Assembly (NCBI RefSeq): GCF_003597395.2
Contig: NC_133771.1
Coordinates: 128,452,117-128,516,116 of the forward strand
Direction of reading: 5' to 3'
Length of the DNA: 64,000 bases
From: Chelonoidis abingdonii
Taxonomy: Eukaryota; Chordata; Testudines; Testudinidae
Under the pieces are notes generated by a model. The model did no database searches. It saw only the letters and a list, made by a program, of their open reading frames with translations, and was not told the origin of the DNA. A program made the translations under genes and the position numbers. Shown piece by piece: positions 36,587 through 48,289 of this stretch. Numbering within the stretch: the stretch's first letter is position 1; each line of letters begins with the position of its first letter.

Positions 36587-37860
36587 TTACACCGTACCCT
36601 GGCCAGTCATGAAACTGGCTTTCAAAGCTTCTCTGATGCATAGCGTGCCCTACTGCGCTCTTCTAATCACCCTGTTGCTTGGCAGCCAATTTCGCACAGC
36701 CAGACAAGTTGCCCCAACCTCCTACCCTGCCATAAATGTCTCCCCGTTACTCTCACAGATACCGTGGAGCACACAACAAGCAGCAGTTACAATTGGAATA
36801 TTGCTTGTGCTGAGATTTAACCGAGTCAGTAAACTATGCCAGAACCATTTCAAATGTCCAAAAGCACATTCTACCACCACTCTGCACTTCCTCAGCCTAT
36901 AGTTGAACTGCTCCTTACTACTGTCCAGGGTGCCTGTGTATGGCTTCATAAGCCATGGGCTTAAGGAGCAGGCTGGGTCTCTGAGGATAACTATAGGCAT
37001 TTCAACATCCCCAACAGTAATTTTCTGGTCTCGGAAGTAAGTCCCTTCCTGCAGCTGTTCAAACAGACCAGAGTTCCTGAAGATGCGACATCATACCTTT
37101 TCCTGGCCATCCCATGTTGCTTTGTCACTGAAATGTCCTTGTGATCCACTAGTGTTGCAGCAGCTCTTAATGAAAAGTATCCCTGGCGGTTTATGTACTA
37201 GGCCAACGACTTGGTTGCTGGGGGCCCACACTAGGGATATGTGTTCCGGTCCTGTTACCTTAGCCAGCCACGGTTAGGAACTCCAGTGCGATTAAAGCCA
37301 TCCACTCAATGGTCTGTATAATTTCCAAAGTCACTACCCTGATAGCTGCTGGTCATGATTGCATGACTATGTGCACCACAGCAGCCTACAGTAGATTTGC
37401 CTCACCTCCAAACTGAGATTCCCAACGAACTGGTAGCTGTCGGGCGTTGCAAGCTTCCACAGTGCTGATGGCTAATTACATTCTCATCTGTGAGGGCTGC
37501 CTCTCAATTTTGTGTGTCGTGCTTCAGGGCCAGTGGGACAGCAAGTCACAAAGGTCATGAAGTAGCCCATACATATACAAACAGAATTTTGCAGCCACTG
37601 GGATCATCCCAGGAACCCTGCGAACACATGTGGTCCCCCAGTCTGTGCTCGTTTCCCGGCCAGAAACTGGCATTCCATGGCATGAACCGACCTGGCCCAG
37701 GCCATCGTATGATCTCCAATGGCCACATGCTTGGGCTCTTAGGAAGTCTGTGTCCCATGTCCTCATCAGTATACGTAATCCACAAAACTGTGTCGCTTTC
37801 TCGCCCAGTTTTGGCAAGTACTATAACAATACTGCTGGATATATTGTGTGAGGTATTTAC
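36587..37860 (-). pseudogene. Harbinger DDE transposase (HARBI1-like), decayed
   Basis: Read on the - strand. From N to C: 'STDWGTTCVRR..GMIP' (about 37640-37600), 'LHDLCDLLSHWP', 'LWKLATPDSYQFVGN' (helix-turn-helix-like, near 37465-37420), a 'GTHIP'-like segment near 37240-37225, 'YINRQGYFS' (about 37195), 'FEQLQEGTYFRDQKITVGDVE', then an open stretch (37000-36722) MPIVILRDPACS..PWLMKPY with the Asp of the second DDE position at residue 8 and VVECAFG with the catalytic Glu at residue 44. It ends with a TAA whose complement is at 36587-36589. At least four frameshifts and several stops interrupt it. In the family this enzyme cuts and joins transposon ends. This copy is inactive; the best kept part is the C-terminal nuclease block. 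Confidence 0.85.
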
Positions 37861-38724
37861 AATGGTCAAACTGCAGCGGAGAGCTGAGCGGCTCCAATGA
37901 TTGGCCGAACGTATGGCACCTCATGGGTAATCCTGGAAAAAAGGCGTGAAATTAAGAGGCCTGTTTGGTCAAGAGATGGCCTATAAAAGATGGTAAATGA
38001 TTGTCTTCTGGAGCTTTCAACCAGAGTCGGAAGAGCAAAGCAAAGCAGAGTTTGTGGCGGAAGCCTGGGGTGCTCAGTCAAAATGGCCAAAAAATGGTGA
38101 GGAATTAGTAGCTTCCAATGGAATCCCAGGACAACAATATGGAAAGAGCAGTGAATAGCTGGGTGGCTCAGTTCATGATGGCCCGAAAAACCCGGGCAAG
38201 GGAATCGTTGCCTTCTGTAGCTTTCATGGGAGCCCAGCGACAGACAAAATGGAACAAATTAGCTTGCGATGCAAGAGTCAGCGAGAGCAGAGTTTGCACA
38301 AGCAGAAGCCATGTGCTGCTCTGTTCCAGATAGCCCCAAAAAGCAGGAAATGGTTTAGATAATAGAAGAAGACTAGAGCATGTGAGGTGGAGTCATCAGT
38401 AAAACCAAGGAGATGACAGTTCAACCATACTGCCACGAATAACGGCACCGTCTGCTGGCATTATGGCTCTGCCATACCTTTCACGAGAGGGCAGGAACGC
38501 AAGTGATGGCACACCACACAGAAAACACCTGTGAAGAATGTCTCTTTGCCCATCAATGCACTGGGACCTTAACCCAAAATTTCAGTTTTGGCGGCAGGGA
38601 TGCTGACTGTGGGCATATAAGCTTCCGCACAGTGCACCGCTCAATTTCGATGCAGTCTCGGTAGCCGTGGACAGCACTAACGCCAAATTCACGGGCTTTA
38701 GTGGGGACACACCAACACCTAATG

Positions 38725-39034
38725 CAGGGGTAGGCAACCTACGGCACATGTGCCGAAGGCAGCACACAAGCTGATTTTCAGTGGCACTCTTACTGCCCGG
38801 GTCCTGGCCACCGGTCCGGGGGCTCTGCATTTTAATTTAATTTTAAATGAAGTTTCTTAAACATTTTAAAAACCTTATTTACTTTACATACGACAACAGT
38901 TTAGTTATATAGTATAGACTTCTAGAAAAAGACCTTCTAAAAACGTTAAAATGTATTACTGGCATGCGAAACCTTAAACCAGCCTGAATAAATGAAGACT
39001 CAGTCCACCACTTCTGAAAGGTTGCCGACCTCTG
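38725..39034. mobile_element. hAT-type MITE inserted in the Harbinger element
   Basis: 310 bp with ends CAGGGGTAGGCAACCT and the reverse complement of AGGTTGCCGACCTCTG. It is flanked by ACCTAATG (38717-38724) and ACCTAAAG (39035-39042), an 8-bp hAT duplication with one change. The interior 'ggcacatgtgccgaaggcagcacacaag' and 'ccttctaaaaacgtt' blocks match an abundant turtle hAT family. No coding capacity. Confidence 0.95.
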
Positions 39035-39108
39035 ACCTAAAGTATAAAATCGCTTCTGAAAATTTGAATAGAATAAATTTGAATTAATTTTGTACTATAG
39101 ACATACCC

Positions 39109-42100
39109 AAGTAATTACCTTATAGGAAAAACTAATTGTGATGTCTCTGTAATCCCATTACATGATTCTTTGTATCCTCTGTTTGCGTGTGTGTATAATA
39201 TATATATACACACACACACTCTCTCTCTCTCTCGCTCTTCATTAGCTTCAGTGTGACGATCCTGATAATGGAGTCTATACTTCTAACTCCATTGGCTGAC
39301 TGCCTTCATCTATCTTCTAAAGCATACATATCTTGCCTTTGTGTGTCCATCCATGCAAAATTCTTATTAATGTAAAGTCTCCTCTGGAATTAAGCTTTTC
39401 TGATTCACAATAACCATTTATCATCATCCCCTTATGCTTCTGCCTGCACATATGGTGCTCTTTCGTTGACTTGGCAGAGCTTTATTAAAGGTGAAACACC
39501 CTTGTGTAGAGGGTCAACACAAGACCTATACAACACTTAAATCTCTCAAACCCTATTTCAAAGGCTTACATGGGACCTAAATACCACACAGGTCTTGGGC
39601 TAGCCCTCAGCACATGAACAAATTTCACTCTGGAAGCTTGAGGTTTGTTGATACAATAATGCATGCTCAATATATGGATCAAAATGTAGTACAAAACACC
39701 ACAACATCACATAATCTTTTTCCTTTGATTAATTTAAATTATGGAATAAGAATGGCTAAGTAATTATGTTAATTGACACTACTCACCCACAAGGGCATTG
39801 TGAAGCATGAAATGCATACATTCACTACTGCCATCTCAGAGGCATGAGGTCTGCCTTGAGAATCTCTCTCAAATATGATTTTGTTACCATACAGTATGGA
39901 AATAGAATCAGTAATATCATGTTTTTAATTTACTTGTTTGTCTGGGGGGTGGGAAGGGAAGGAAGCTTACAGTTCTTAAGTTTATTTTTCTATCTTGAGG
40001 TTCCTAGAGGTTGATAATACTTGTCAGACACAGGCAGATCACCCCCACAATGTTATCCTACTTTAAAAAAAAACAACCAAACAGCAGCTGGAATTGGTAA
40101 CTTATACATTCCACAGACAAGCAGAAAACTAAATCAATTTAAAGCTGGTCAGATTCATTTCCCCTTTTTATTTTTGGGAGTCAGAATTTCATTTCCCCAA
40201 AATGCACTGTGTGCTCTAACAGGAGCTCCCACGCTGTCCGGAGCACTGTTCCATAATGGCATTTTAAAAGAGCAGCAGCGAACAACGTGATCAGGTTAGT
40301 TATCTGATATGACAGTTAGGCATCTAATAGCTCAGCAGATGAAAACAACACTCCTAGGGCTCAGGCACAACGTTGGTTTTAGGGAGGAAGGAGGAAGAGT
40401 TTTGTTTTGTTTTGTTTTTCTTACTTTTTTTCTGCAAAGTTTGTACAAAAGCATCTATTGCCATTTTTGCTGCATGTGCAACATTTTTCCCCACAGCTCT
40501 TTTGCAAACCAAACTGCCCTTGTGCAGAGGAAGTGAGCCGCTTCATGTTGTTCATGTCACTTCCTCTCTTTCCAAATGTTTGTAGTCTTAAGACAAATTC
40601 TGCCTCATCCACTAACACGTGGTTTTAAAGCCCAGGAAGCTGCCACTTTGGCTGGCTGCTCCTAGTGGCTGCTATAAAATCTTCACTGCACCTTTAATTC
40701 AGCTAGATTGACAAGCCTGCTATTGAGTATTGCTATTTCTGTTATATGAATGGATTTATTGGCTTGATGATGATGTCCTTCGTTACCAGAGAGGAATGGG
40801 TCCAAACTGGCAGTGTCTCGAATGAATGGGTGTGTTCATTAACTAAGTGCAAAATAACTTAATGGTCAGCAGTGTAAGTTTTCAGCTCACTGAGTGGTCT
40901 CTTCAAAGGGGATTAGTCATACAAAATAATCAGTAAAATATTTATCACAGATGAAGGCCATGACACTAGAGATAACCCTGCAATCAAGAATCCTGTAACA
41001 CAAGCACACGTTGTTCTTGGAAATGGAAACAAAGATAAATGTCTTTTTACTAAATCAATAAAGATCAATTCAAAGTCAATAAGTCAAGAGATGGACAGAT
41101 AATCAGGGGTATGAGGCGCTATACTTCTGGGATAAGCCAAAGCTCAGGAATCAGTAACACTGAAGGAATGCACACCGTGGCACTAAATGAGCAAGCATCA
41201 AAGCATGAGCAAAAATGAATCTAAGACACACGGGATTTATAGATTTAACTTTAAATATTTGGTGTTCTAGGAACAGGGATTTCCAGTGTGCCACACTAGT
41301 GAATTAGTGCTACAAGCAAGAACCAAGGACCTGCTGGCTCCATGGGGTTAATTATTTACTAGTCAGCCAGCTGTAACAGAGGATATGACTAACTTGACTT
41401 GAAGGAAAAGGAACAGCATCAGCTGGTGACAGCTTATTCACCCTCAGCATATTACCCTGGGTGTTAAAGGCAGCTTTCCTAATATGTCAAAGGGGGAGAA
41501 TCTGCATTTCAAAGGTCTCCAGCACAAATGGAAAAAAGCCTTGGCTTAGGCAGCCCTTTGGAAAGGCTTGTGCAGTAGGAAGAATTATGAAACACAGCTC
41601 TAATGGGGAAAAAAAGCTTTATGGTGGTAATGAAATGGAGAGAAAATTCACTACGAAATTTGGAATCACAATAATGTGGTTGTGCTGTAACTTGTCTCAG
41701 GCATGATGTCATTACTGAAAAAGTCTATAAAATGTATTAGCCCAACATTCAGAGAAGAGAAAGACTTGCAGCTCCCACTGCAGTTAGAGGGAGATGCGGG
41801 TGCTCAGAACCGGGGGGAAATCAGGCTATTCATTTGTAATAAATACACACTGATCTTATGCTGGGCCTCTGCTGTGTCCAAGCACAGAAAGAAAACTGAA
41901 GCTACAGCAGAAAGCAATAGCCTTGTATGTTTGCATTCCTTTGTCCTGATGTCAGTGTTCATGGTGGTTGTAGTCATTTAAATGTCTTGCTCATTGCATT
42001 CTAGTTATTGCTTTTGTATTATTCTTGCAAAATGAATAAAGAATCGTGCAAGCAATACTGACATAGCCACTCTGCTCTACTTCCCTCCACAGCAGTAGCA

Positions 42101-44149
42101 TGGAGGGTGGGTGATACCTATGACAGAGAGATGTTGTTGAATAGAAATCATAAAGACAGTGGACAGACTTTTGGCTGAAAGCCACACACTTTTGTAAACA
42201 GGAGGATCTGATGGCTTTTGATTTACTCCAAAGTCTACTTTTGCTGAGAATTAAAGCAAAGGTTGTAGACACTAGCTGGGGAGTCAATCTTCTAGAGAAC
42301 AGAGTAGGGTTAGGCCTTGTTTTGTAGAAAAGCTCTAATGCAGTACAAACAAATTACACTGGTGGCATCCAGCACTAAATATAGACAGAAGACTTGGCAC
42401 GTCATTGGTGGATTCTGAGCAGGGGCCTCTGGGAGCTAAAATTTGATAATTAGGAGTCCCCACTGCACAAATAGAAGGGATGTAACTCAAAGAAAAATCA
42501 GATCTTGGGGATGTGAATGAACATTTGAAGTACTCACCCTGCTGTCATAGAGCAAGTAGAAAAATCTTAGTAAGAGACACTTGAACCTTTTAAGCATCAT
42601 CTCATGGCAATAATGACCTCTCATGCATATTTATATACAGTACTTAGCTTTATAATAGCTACTTGAAAGACTTAGGGGTTTTTTTTTTTCTTGCCTAGGA
42701 ATGAAACTATGTGAAGTGTGACCAAAATATTCAAAGGTCCAAATGGTAAAATACAAAAATACTTCAGGTATTTCCTGCATGCCAGCCAAAGCCACTTTTG
42801 CAGAGTATGTGGTTTAGACATTTATGCATTGCTTAAGTGTGTGTCACACACACACACACATACGGTATTTGCTGAAGAACCTCAGACAGATATTTGTTGA
42901 AAGAATGTCAGACGAGTTCTACAACGTAGGTTGTTCTGTAAAACCTTTTTGTTGCACAGAACTTAATGTCATTCATTATGCATCCAAAGCAAAATCATAT
43001 GACTACCATTTCCTAAGTAACATAATTATCTTATTGATTCTTATGGTGCAAAACACTACTTTTATTGTTAATTAATACTGCCAAATCTGGTTATGCAATT
43101 CTGGATACAGGGAGTTCAGTTTAGTGTGTGAAAGAGGGAAGGGAAAGACTAAAAATAAATGCCATAAAAATCTATTTTTCATGTGTATTTCGATATTTGT
43201 TGTGCAAATCTGTTACCAACTGCTACAGCAAAGTACGTGATATGACCTGCTGTCACTTTTCATCAAAAAAACAGAAATACAAGCAACAAAACGTATCTTA
43301 GCAAAATACTGATATTTAATAAAGTTTTAAGTAGTTGAACAGAAATGTACAAAGGCAAAGAAATACAACCCTGCTGTTTCAGAACCAAAACAGTTTTATG
43401 AAAAAAAATGAGAAGAATTCTTCGATGAATTTCAGGAGCTTAGCATCTTTCTTAAGTCAAAGTGGAAATATACCAGAAAATGCTTACAGGAAGGGCACAT
43501 AGCTAATATTTTGTCTTCCCCATTGTACAGACAGTATGAAAGTTTCATCAGACACTAGGACATACAATGATTTCTTGAATCTTTCAGTTCTTAGCCAGTG
43601 CTCTAATGAAATTCAAACCTGCTACATCTGCCATACTATGCTGTTAATTAGTTTTCTATTTATTTAGCAGATCTAGAAGTGGAAAGCAATCTATTGCCAG
43701 TGAATTGTTTGACTTCTGTGCTAAGTAGGCTGCATTCCAATCCACTGATGTTGAAACTAGCATGAGCCCAACTTTCATCTCATTGCCATGTCAAATTAGC
43801 ACCCAGCAGATTCTAGATACAAACACTTTTTTTATTATTATTTTGGCTTGCAAAAGACCAACAGTTCTTAAAAATCAAACTGAAGCTAGGAGTTTTCTGG
43901 TTTTGTCATCTCTCTTTTCTCTTTACCATGAGGAGAAAGATTAAGTGTAGGATATACATGGCATAGGCCTTGTAGTTTACATTATAGAAGGAACAAAATT
44001 TCAAAGACTGTTTATTATATGAAATAAGAAATATTGCAGAATCTGCATCAAAACTGAGCAAAATTCTACCTAGTCCAAATAAACCCTAGCTTGACAAAAT
44101 TAAAAAGGTGATATTTACATATGCTTTGCTATTTTCTATTTCTGTACAT
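39109..44149. other. Intergenic, mostly unique
   Basis: A TG/TA/CA/CT compound microsatellite is at 39185-39236 and a short (CA)n at 42845-42860. No coding exon, RNA gene or large repeat recognised. Purine/pyrimidine composition is unremarkable. Confidence 0.5.
39185..39236. repeat. Compound microsatellite
   Basis: Consecutive (TG)n, (TA)n, (CA)n and (CT)n runs in about 50 bp. Confidence 0.9.
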
Positions 44150-45090
44150 CTGTAATGGATTGTGCACACCGCTATAGCACCTCCTGCTGGTTGCTCCAGG
44201 TATTAGCTCTCTCCATCAGCAGGTGCCTCTTTCATAGAATTCATAGAATATTAGGATTGGAAGGGACCTCAGGAGGTCATCTAGTCCAACCCCCTGCTCA
44301 AAGCAGGACAAATCCCCAGATTTTTACATCAGTTCCTTAAATGGCCTCCTCCAGAATTGAACTCACAACCCTGAGTTTAAAAGTCCAGTGCTCAAACCAC
44401 TGAGCTATGCCTTGTGGTGTCTTACTCTCTACTGCTTTTCCACTGTCTCCGCTGTCTGTGGGGACCCGAGTCTCTTCAAGACTGTAGCATCCTCTTCAGG
44501 GCACAGCCCTCTACCTGTGCCCCAACTACATTGTCTCCTCCCTTCCAGGGGAATAGACAGTCCTTCACCCAGCCTTTCACCACAGTGGCAGACTGCAGGC
44601 CCTAGTCCAGCCCCTTGCTCAGGGGCAAACTGCAGTGCTTTGGCTACCCACTTCCCTTGGTGGCCAGTGGGACAAAGGTGGGGTGGGGGGTAGGCCTACC
44701 TGCTACTCTGTGCCCCAACCCAGGAACCCTATAGCTAACAGCCAGTCACTGCCTCTCCTTCCCCTCTGCCACTATCTGTTTTCGTTGGACCACTTCTCCA
44801 TAGCCCCAGCACCTCTTTGGCCCCTGTATCAAGACCTCAGTCTGGGAACCAGCCAGGCTGGAGCTCCACTTACTCCCCTGATCCTGTATAGCACTGTTCT
44901 GTCCCAAGCACTTCTCTCTACAGACAGCCAGTCCTTCTCCCTCAAGCTCCAGGGGGAGACTGAGCTCCTCTTTGCCCTACAGCCCTTCTCATAGGGTCCA
45001 GCCTGGCCCTGACTGACTGCTTCTAAGCCTTCCTCTGACTGGCTGGGTTCTACCCAGCCACTTCAAGGGCTGCTATTAACCCTTTGCCAG
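44150..45090. repeat. C-rich unclassified dispersed repeat, carrying a SINE
   Basis: Rich in 'cccagccact', 'ccagtccttc' and 'ccctgactgactgcttct' modules. It ends with 'tattaaccctttgccagccagtgag'. The style resembles long C-rich repeats (possibly LTR-derived) of turtle DNA; no LTR pair or retroviral gene is visible. The frames at 44388-44994 follow from low stop frequency in C-rich DNA. Confidence 0.35.
44231..44416 (-). mobile_element. tRNA-headed SINE with CR1 tail (tortoise pol III SINE type)
   Basis: On the - strand the 5' head has an A box TAGCTCAGTGGTTTGAGC (complement of 44390-44407) and a B-box region GGTTGTGAGTTCAATTC (complement of 44354-44370). The 3' part, GGGGTTGGACTAGATGACC to ATTCTATGAATTCTATGAA, is the CR1 3' end with its terminal octamer. 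A tRNA-derived head fused to a CR1 tail is the known design of turtle CR1-tailed SINEs, mobilised by CR1 machinery. Confidence 0.85.
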
Positions 45091-45098
45091 CCAGTGAG

Positions 45099-45338
45099 CA
45101 GGGCTGGCTCTAGGTACCAGCACAGGAAGCAGGTGCTAGGGGCAGCAAGTCAGGGTCTTCGGCGGCAATTTGGTGGCGGATCCCTCAGTCCCTCTCGGAA
45201 GGAAGGATCGGCCACCGAATTGCTGCCGAAGAATGAAGTGGCGCGGTAGACCAGCTGCTGAAGTGCTGCCAATCGCGGATTTATCTTTCTTTTTTTTTTT
45301 CACCACTTGAGGAGGCAAGAATGCTGGAGCCAACCCTA
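45099..45338. mobile_element. hAT-type MITE
   Basis: 240 bp with ends CAGGGCTGGCTCTAG and the reverse complement of GGAGCCAACCCTA. It is flanked by CCAGTGAG (45091-45098) and CAAGTGAG (45339-45346), an 8-bp duplication with one change. The interior 'ttcggcggcaatttggtggcgg' and 'gaattgctgccgaag' are inverted neighbours. A poly(T) run at 45290-45300 lies near the right end. Matches a common turtle family. Confidence 0.85.
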
Positions 45339-45774
45339 CAAGTGAGGGGCAGCTGCCCTGTCACAACATCTGTATACTACCATATATATTTCAGCATCTA
45401 AATACAGCACTCAGGCTCATCTAAGTGATGCACTCCCATCCCACCATTTAAACAGGTTCACAAGATAGAGTACGTGTAAAACAAAACCTGATGAAGTTAA
45501 ACTAAAGATCTTTAATCTAAAACACTGATCTTTGGGTATTGGGAAACAATGGAGGGGAATGTCAGAACACAAATCCAGATCCAGATTTTGTAGTTGGCCC
45601 CTGAACTTTGGGTGCCTGAAATCTAGTCCTAGACCTGAATTTTGTGGAATAGGCCTCTCAAACCAGACTAGGCCAAATATAATCTATTTGGCGTTCAGAT
45701 ATCCTCAAATATGTCAACACAGCATGATTAACTGTACCGTACCTTCCACAATATTATTTATAAAGCCGCCCTTG

Positions 45775-46240
45775 AGTAAACTCATAATAAAGACAAGGTC
45801 TCTGCCCCAAGGAGCTTACAATATAAGTCAGACAAATATGATTTATTGTATAGGACAACAATTCTCAGGTTAAATTGTGAAGACATTGTCAGTGGGGGAA
45901 GGCATCACCTAAGAAAGGGATTTTTAAAAGAGATATAGAGAGGAGAGTGAGTGCTTGACACACAGGAAGTAGGATGCTGTGCCATGGTATGGGGTGATGT
46001 GAAAGAAAGATGAAAGCCAGGACTAGAACCAGACAAAAGAAACAGTAAGGAGAAAAGTTATGACAAAGCATAATGTGAGAGAGATTGTCGGAGAGATAAG
46101 AGCAGAGATGTAAGACGGGACAGAGTTGTGCAGAGCTTTGATCAGGAGAAACTTTGAATTGGATTTGGGACAGGAAGCCAGTGAAAGGATTAAAGAAGGT
46201 ATACGCAACATATCAAGTGATGAGCTTGTCAGCCTTTTCT
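45775..46240. repeat. L2-like LINE-derived repeat, copy 1
   Basis: 'ctctgccccaaggagcttacaatataa' is followed by a long purine-rich body, then 'acagagttgtgcagagctttgatcagg', 'ggacaggaagccagtgaaaggatt'. The same blocks in the same order recur at 48370-48840. The wording matches L2-related repeats of amniotes. No frame survives. Confidence 0.6.
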
Positions 46241-48289
46241 CTGTTTAGAATTGGAGGCTGACATAGTCTTTCTTTCTTTGGTAGATTGGTTCCTTTTTTT
46301 AAAAAAATTACTTCTTATGTTGTGGGCCTCAGGAAAGCAACTTGTCTAAAAACATGATACTTCTGACTGAACTTGGGAAATAGAACATGGCACAAAACAG
46401 TGATGTATGTAGCTCAGATGTAGGCTTGCTTTGACATGTGTCCCCCCCAGTGCTTCCTAAAAACCTGTATCCTAGCAGCAGTGGACATTATAAATGGAAG
46501 CTGGCTGTTGGGAGGGAGGGGGGAAAGAAGTGTGTGAGAATAGTTGTAGTGGAAGGAGAACATTTCCTCAAATTTTCCAAAAGCACCTTCCTTTTTTCTT
46601 GGAAAAGGTATATTCTGAAGCTGTTCTGCTGTTAATACTGATTAACAGAACATTCCATTAAGTAAATGTTGTATTTGTAATGGTTTGGTTTGGATTTTTA
46701 GTAGTCAGGAGTGGGGAGAGTATAAAGTAGAATTTGTTCATAGAGCTGAATGGGCTGAAACAGACAGCTGAGGTTTGAGGAAGAAATCTGAAAGCTAGAG
46801 TCCTAATAATGAAGCTCTGCAATGTATAATCATGTCTCCTGATGATTTTGAATAAATCCATGAGTTTCAGGATCCTTAAATATAGTCTGCAGTTTTTGCA
46901 AATGGATAGGTTATCTGCATACATGTATGAAACAACTGCCAGAAAGAGTTATGCTTATTATGAACTGTTCATAATCTTCCTGTAAGTTGCCAGTCCTGAA
47001 TCCCAGCTACAGATCCCCTTGTTTCTGCCCATCAGGGAAAACCTGACTTTATCATCTCTAACCATTCAGGGAGCATGGTATGCTATATCCTCTCATTCTG
47101 ATTCCATCTGCCCAGCACTGGTTAGGGGGCTAGGGGAACAGACATGGAGCCCATCCTGCAGAGAAAGCTGCTGTAGTATCATTCCTTTTAATCAAGATAT
47201 GGATTTGTATCTTCTTTGGTGCAGTGGTATGAAGAAAGGAGTTTGTTTTTTTCCCATATGCAACAAACAGATGCTGGGGACCCAGGACTTCACATAATCA
47301 ATGAATGATAAGTTGTAAAATCTTTAAAACTGCAGAAAGAAATCAGAATTTCAGCAAATTCCCATCTTGTCTGGCTGCTCATTTTGATCAACTGCAGGGG
47401 AAAAAAGCCAGTTGTGCATAAAACTCCATCTGTTATTATAGCCTGGTATGTATGTGGTTGGGAGAAAAATATTTAGAGAGAGATTTGAGCAGTGTTATTG
47501 AAAAAGGAGAAAATGTATATGGCATCAGAATCACATTTGTTGATATAGACTAGGCTGCAATAATCAACTAGCATTAAACTTTTTGCAAAAATCTAGGAGG
47601 AGACAATAGATTCTTTAGATGTTATGTATGCCTTGAAAGTAATTTTGTAAGTTGTTTCAATATTGCCTCCATTTTACAACACTATGTAATTTGATTATAA
47701 AAACTATACCTCGAACTCTTGGTTATGCAGATGTTACATCAAAATGCTTCTTTCAGTGTTCAGTTGAACACAACGCAGATTTTACTGAATGGCAGAATGA
47801 AATACAGAATGTTGTTTCATATGAACATGTGATTGACATAACTCTGATTGTTCTCCTGGGTCTGTGATGCAAAGACATATCACTTTTGTAATGAGATTTA
47901 GTTTAAAAAAAACAAACCATGAGGTATGAGCCAAGATAACAATACATTGCTATGGCTGTAGGAATAATATAGATTATATGGAACAGCATGAGGCACACAC
48001 TCTATAGGGTCTGATCATATTCCTTCCACAGCACTTAAGTCCTTTCAGCTGTGGGAGTGAGAAGCCAGGAAGTGATGCACAGTTTTCTGCATGACAGCAC
48101 TAGGACAGCCACATTAACAACATAGACTATATCAGCCACCAAAGAAACCACTACATTCCAGTCTGATTCAGTTGCAGTAAAAGAAGCATGACAGCCATGT
48201 TGAAATCATGTATAGGTCAGGAGCTCTGAATGACTTTGGGGAGCAGTCAAAAAGAGACACATATGGCAATGTTATTCTGGTTTCTACAG
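46241..48289. other. Intergenic, no element recognised
   Basis: AT-rich, no coding exon or repeat family recognised. Confidence 0.5.

Larger units (their letters stand above)
34697..39108. mobile_element. Nearly complete PIF/Harbinger DNA transposon (inactive)
   Basis: Left end GGCCTGGTCTATGGTAG and right end GTACTATAGACATACCC are imperfect inverted repeats (inverse of the right: GGGTATGTCTATAGTAC). Between them lie the two genes typical of PIF/Harbinger, converging: a Myb/SANT-like DNA-binding protein gene (+, 35078-36411) and a HARBI1-like DDE transposase gene (-, about 36587-37860). The net length is about 4.1 kb without the nested hAT at 38725-39034. Both genes are broken by stops and frameshifts. 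A 3-bp target duplication, usual for this group, could not be decided. Confidence 0.85.

Noticed and set aside
37490..37900. 136-codon + strand frame and neighbours
   Set aside because: They are on the opposite strand to the decayed Harbinger transposase, whose - strand translation gives the family motifs; the + strand frame has none.
44150..45090. Possible endogenous retrovirus LTR
   Set aside because: No paired LTR, primer-binding site, polypurine tract or gag/pol homology seen. Kept as an unclassified C-rich repeat.
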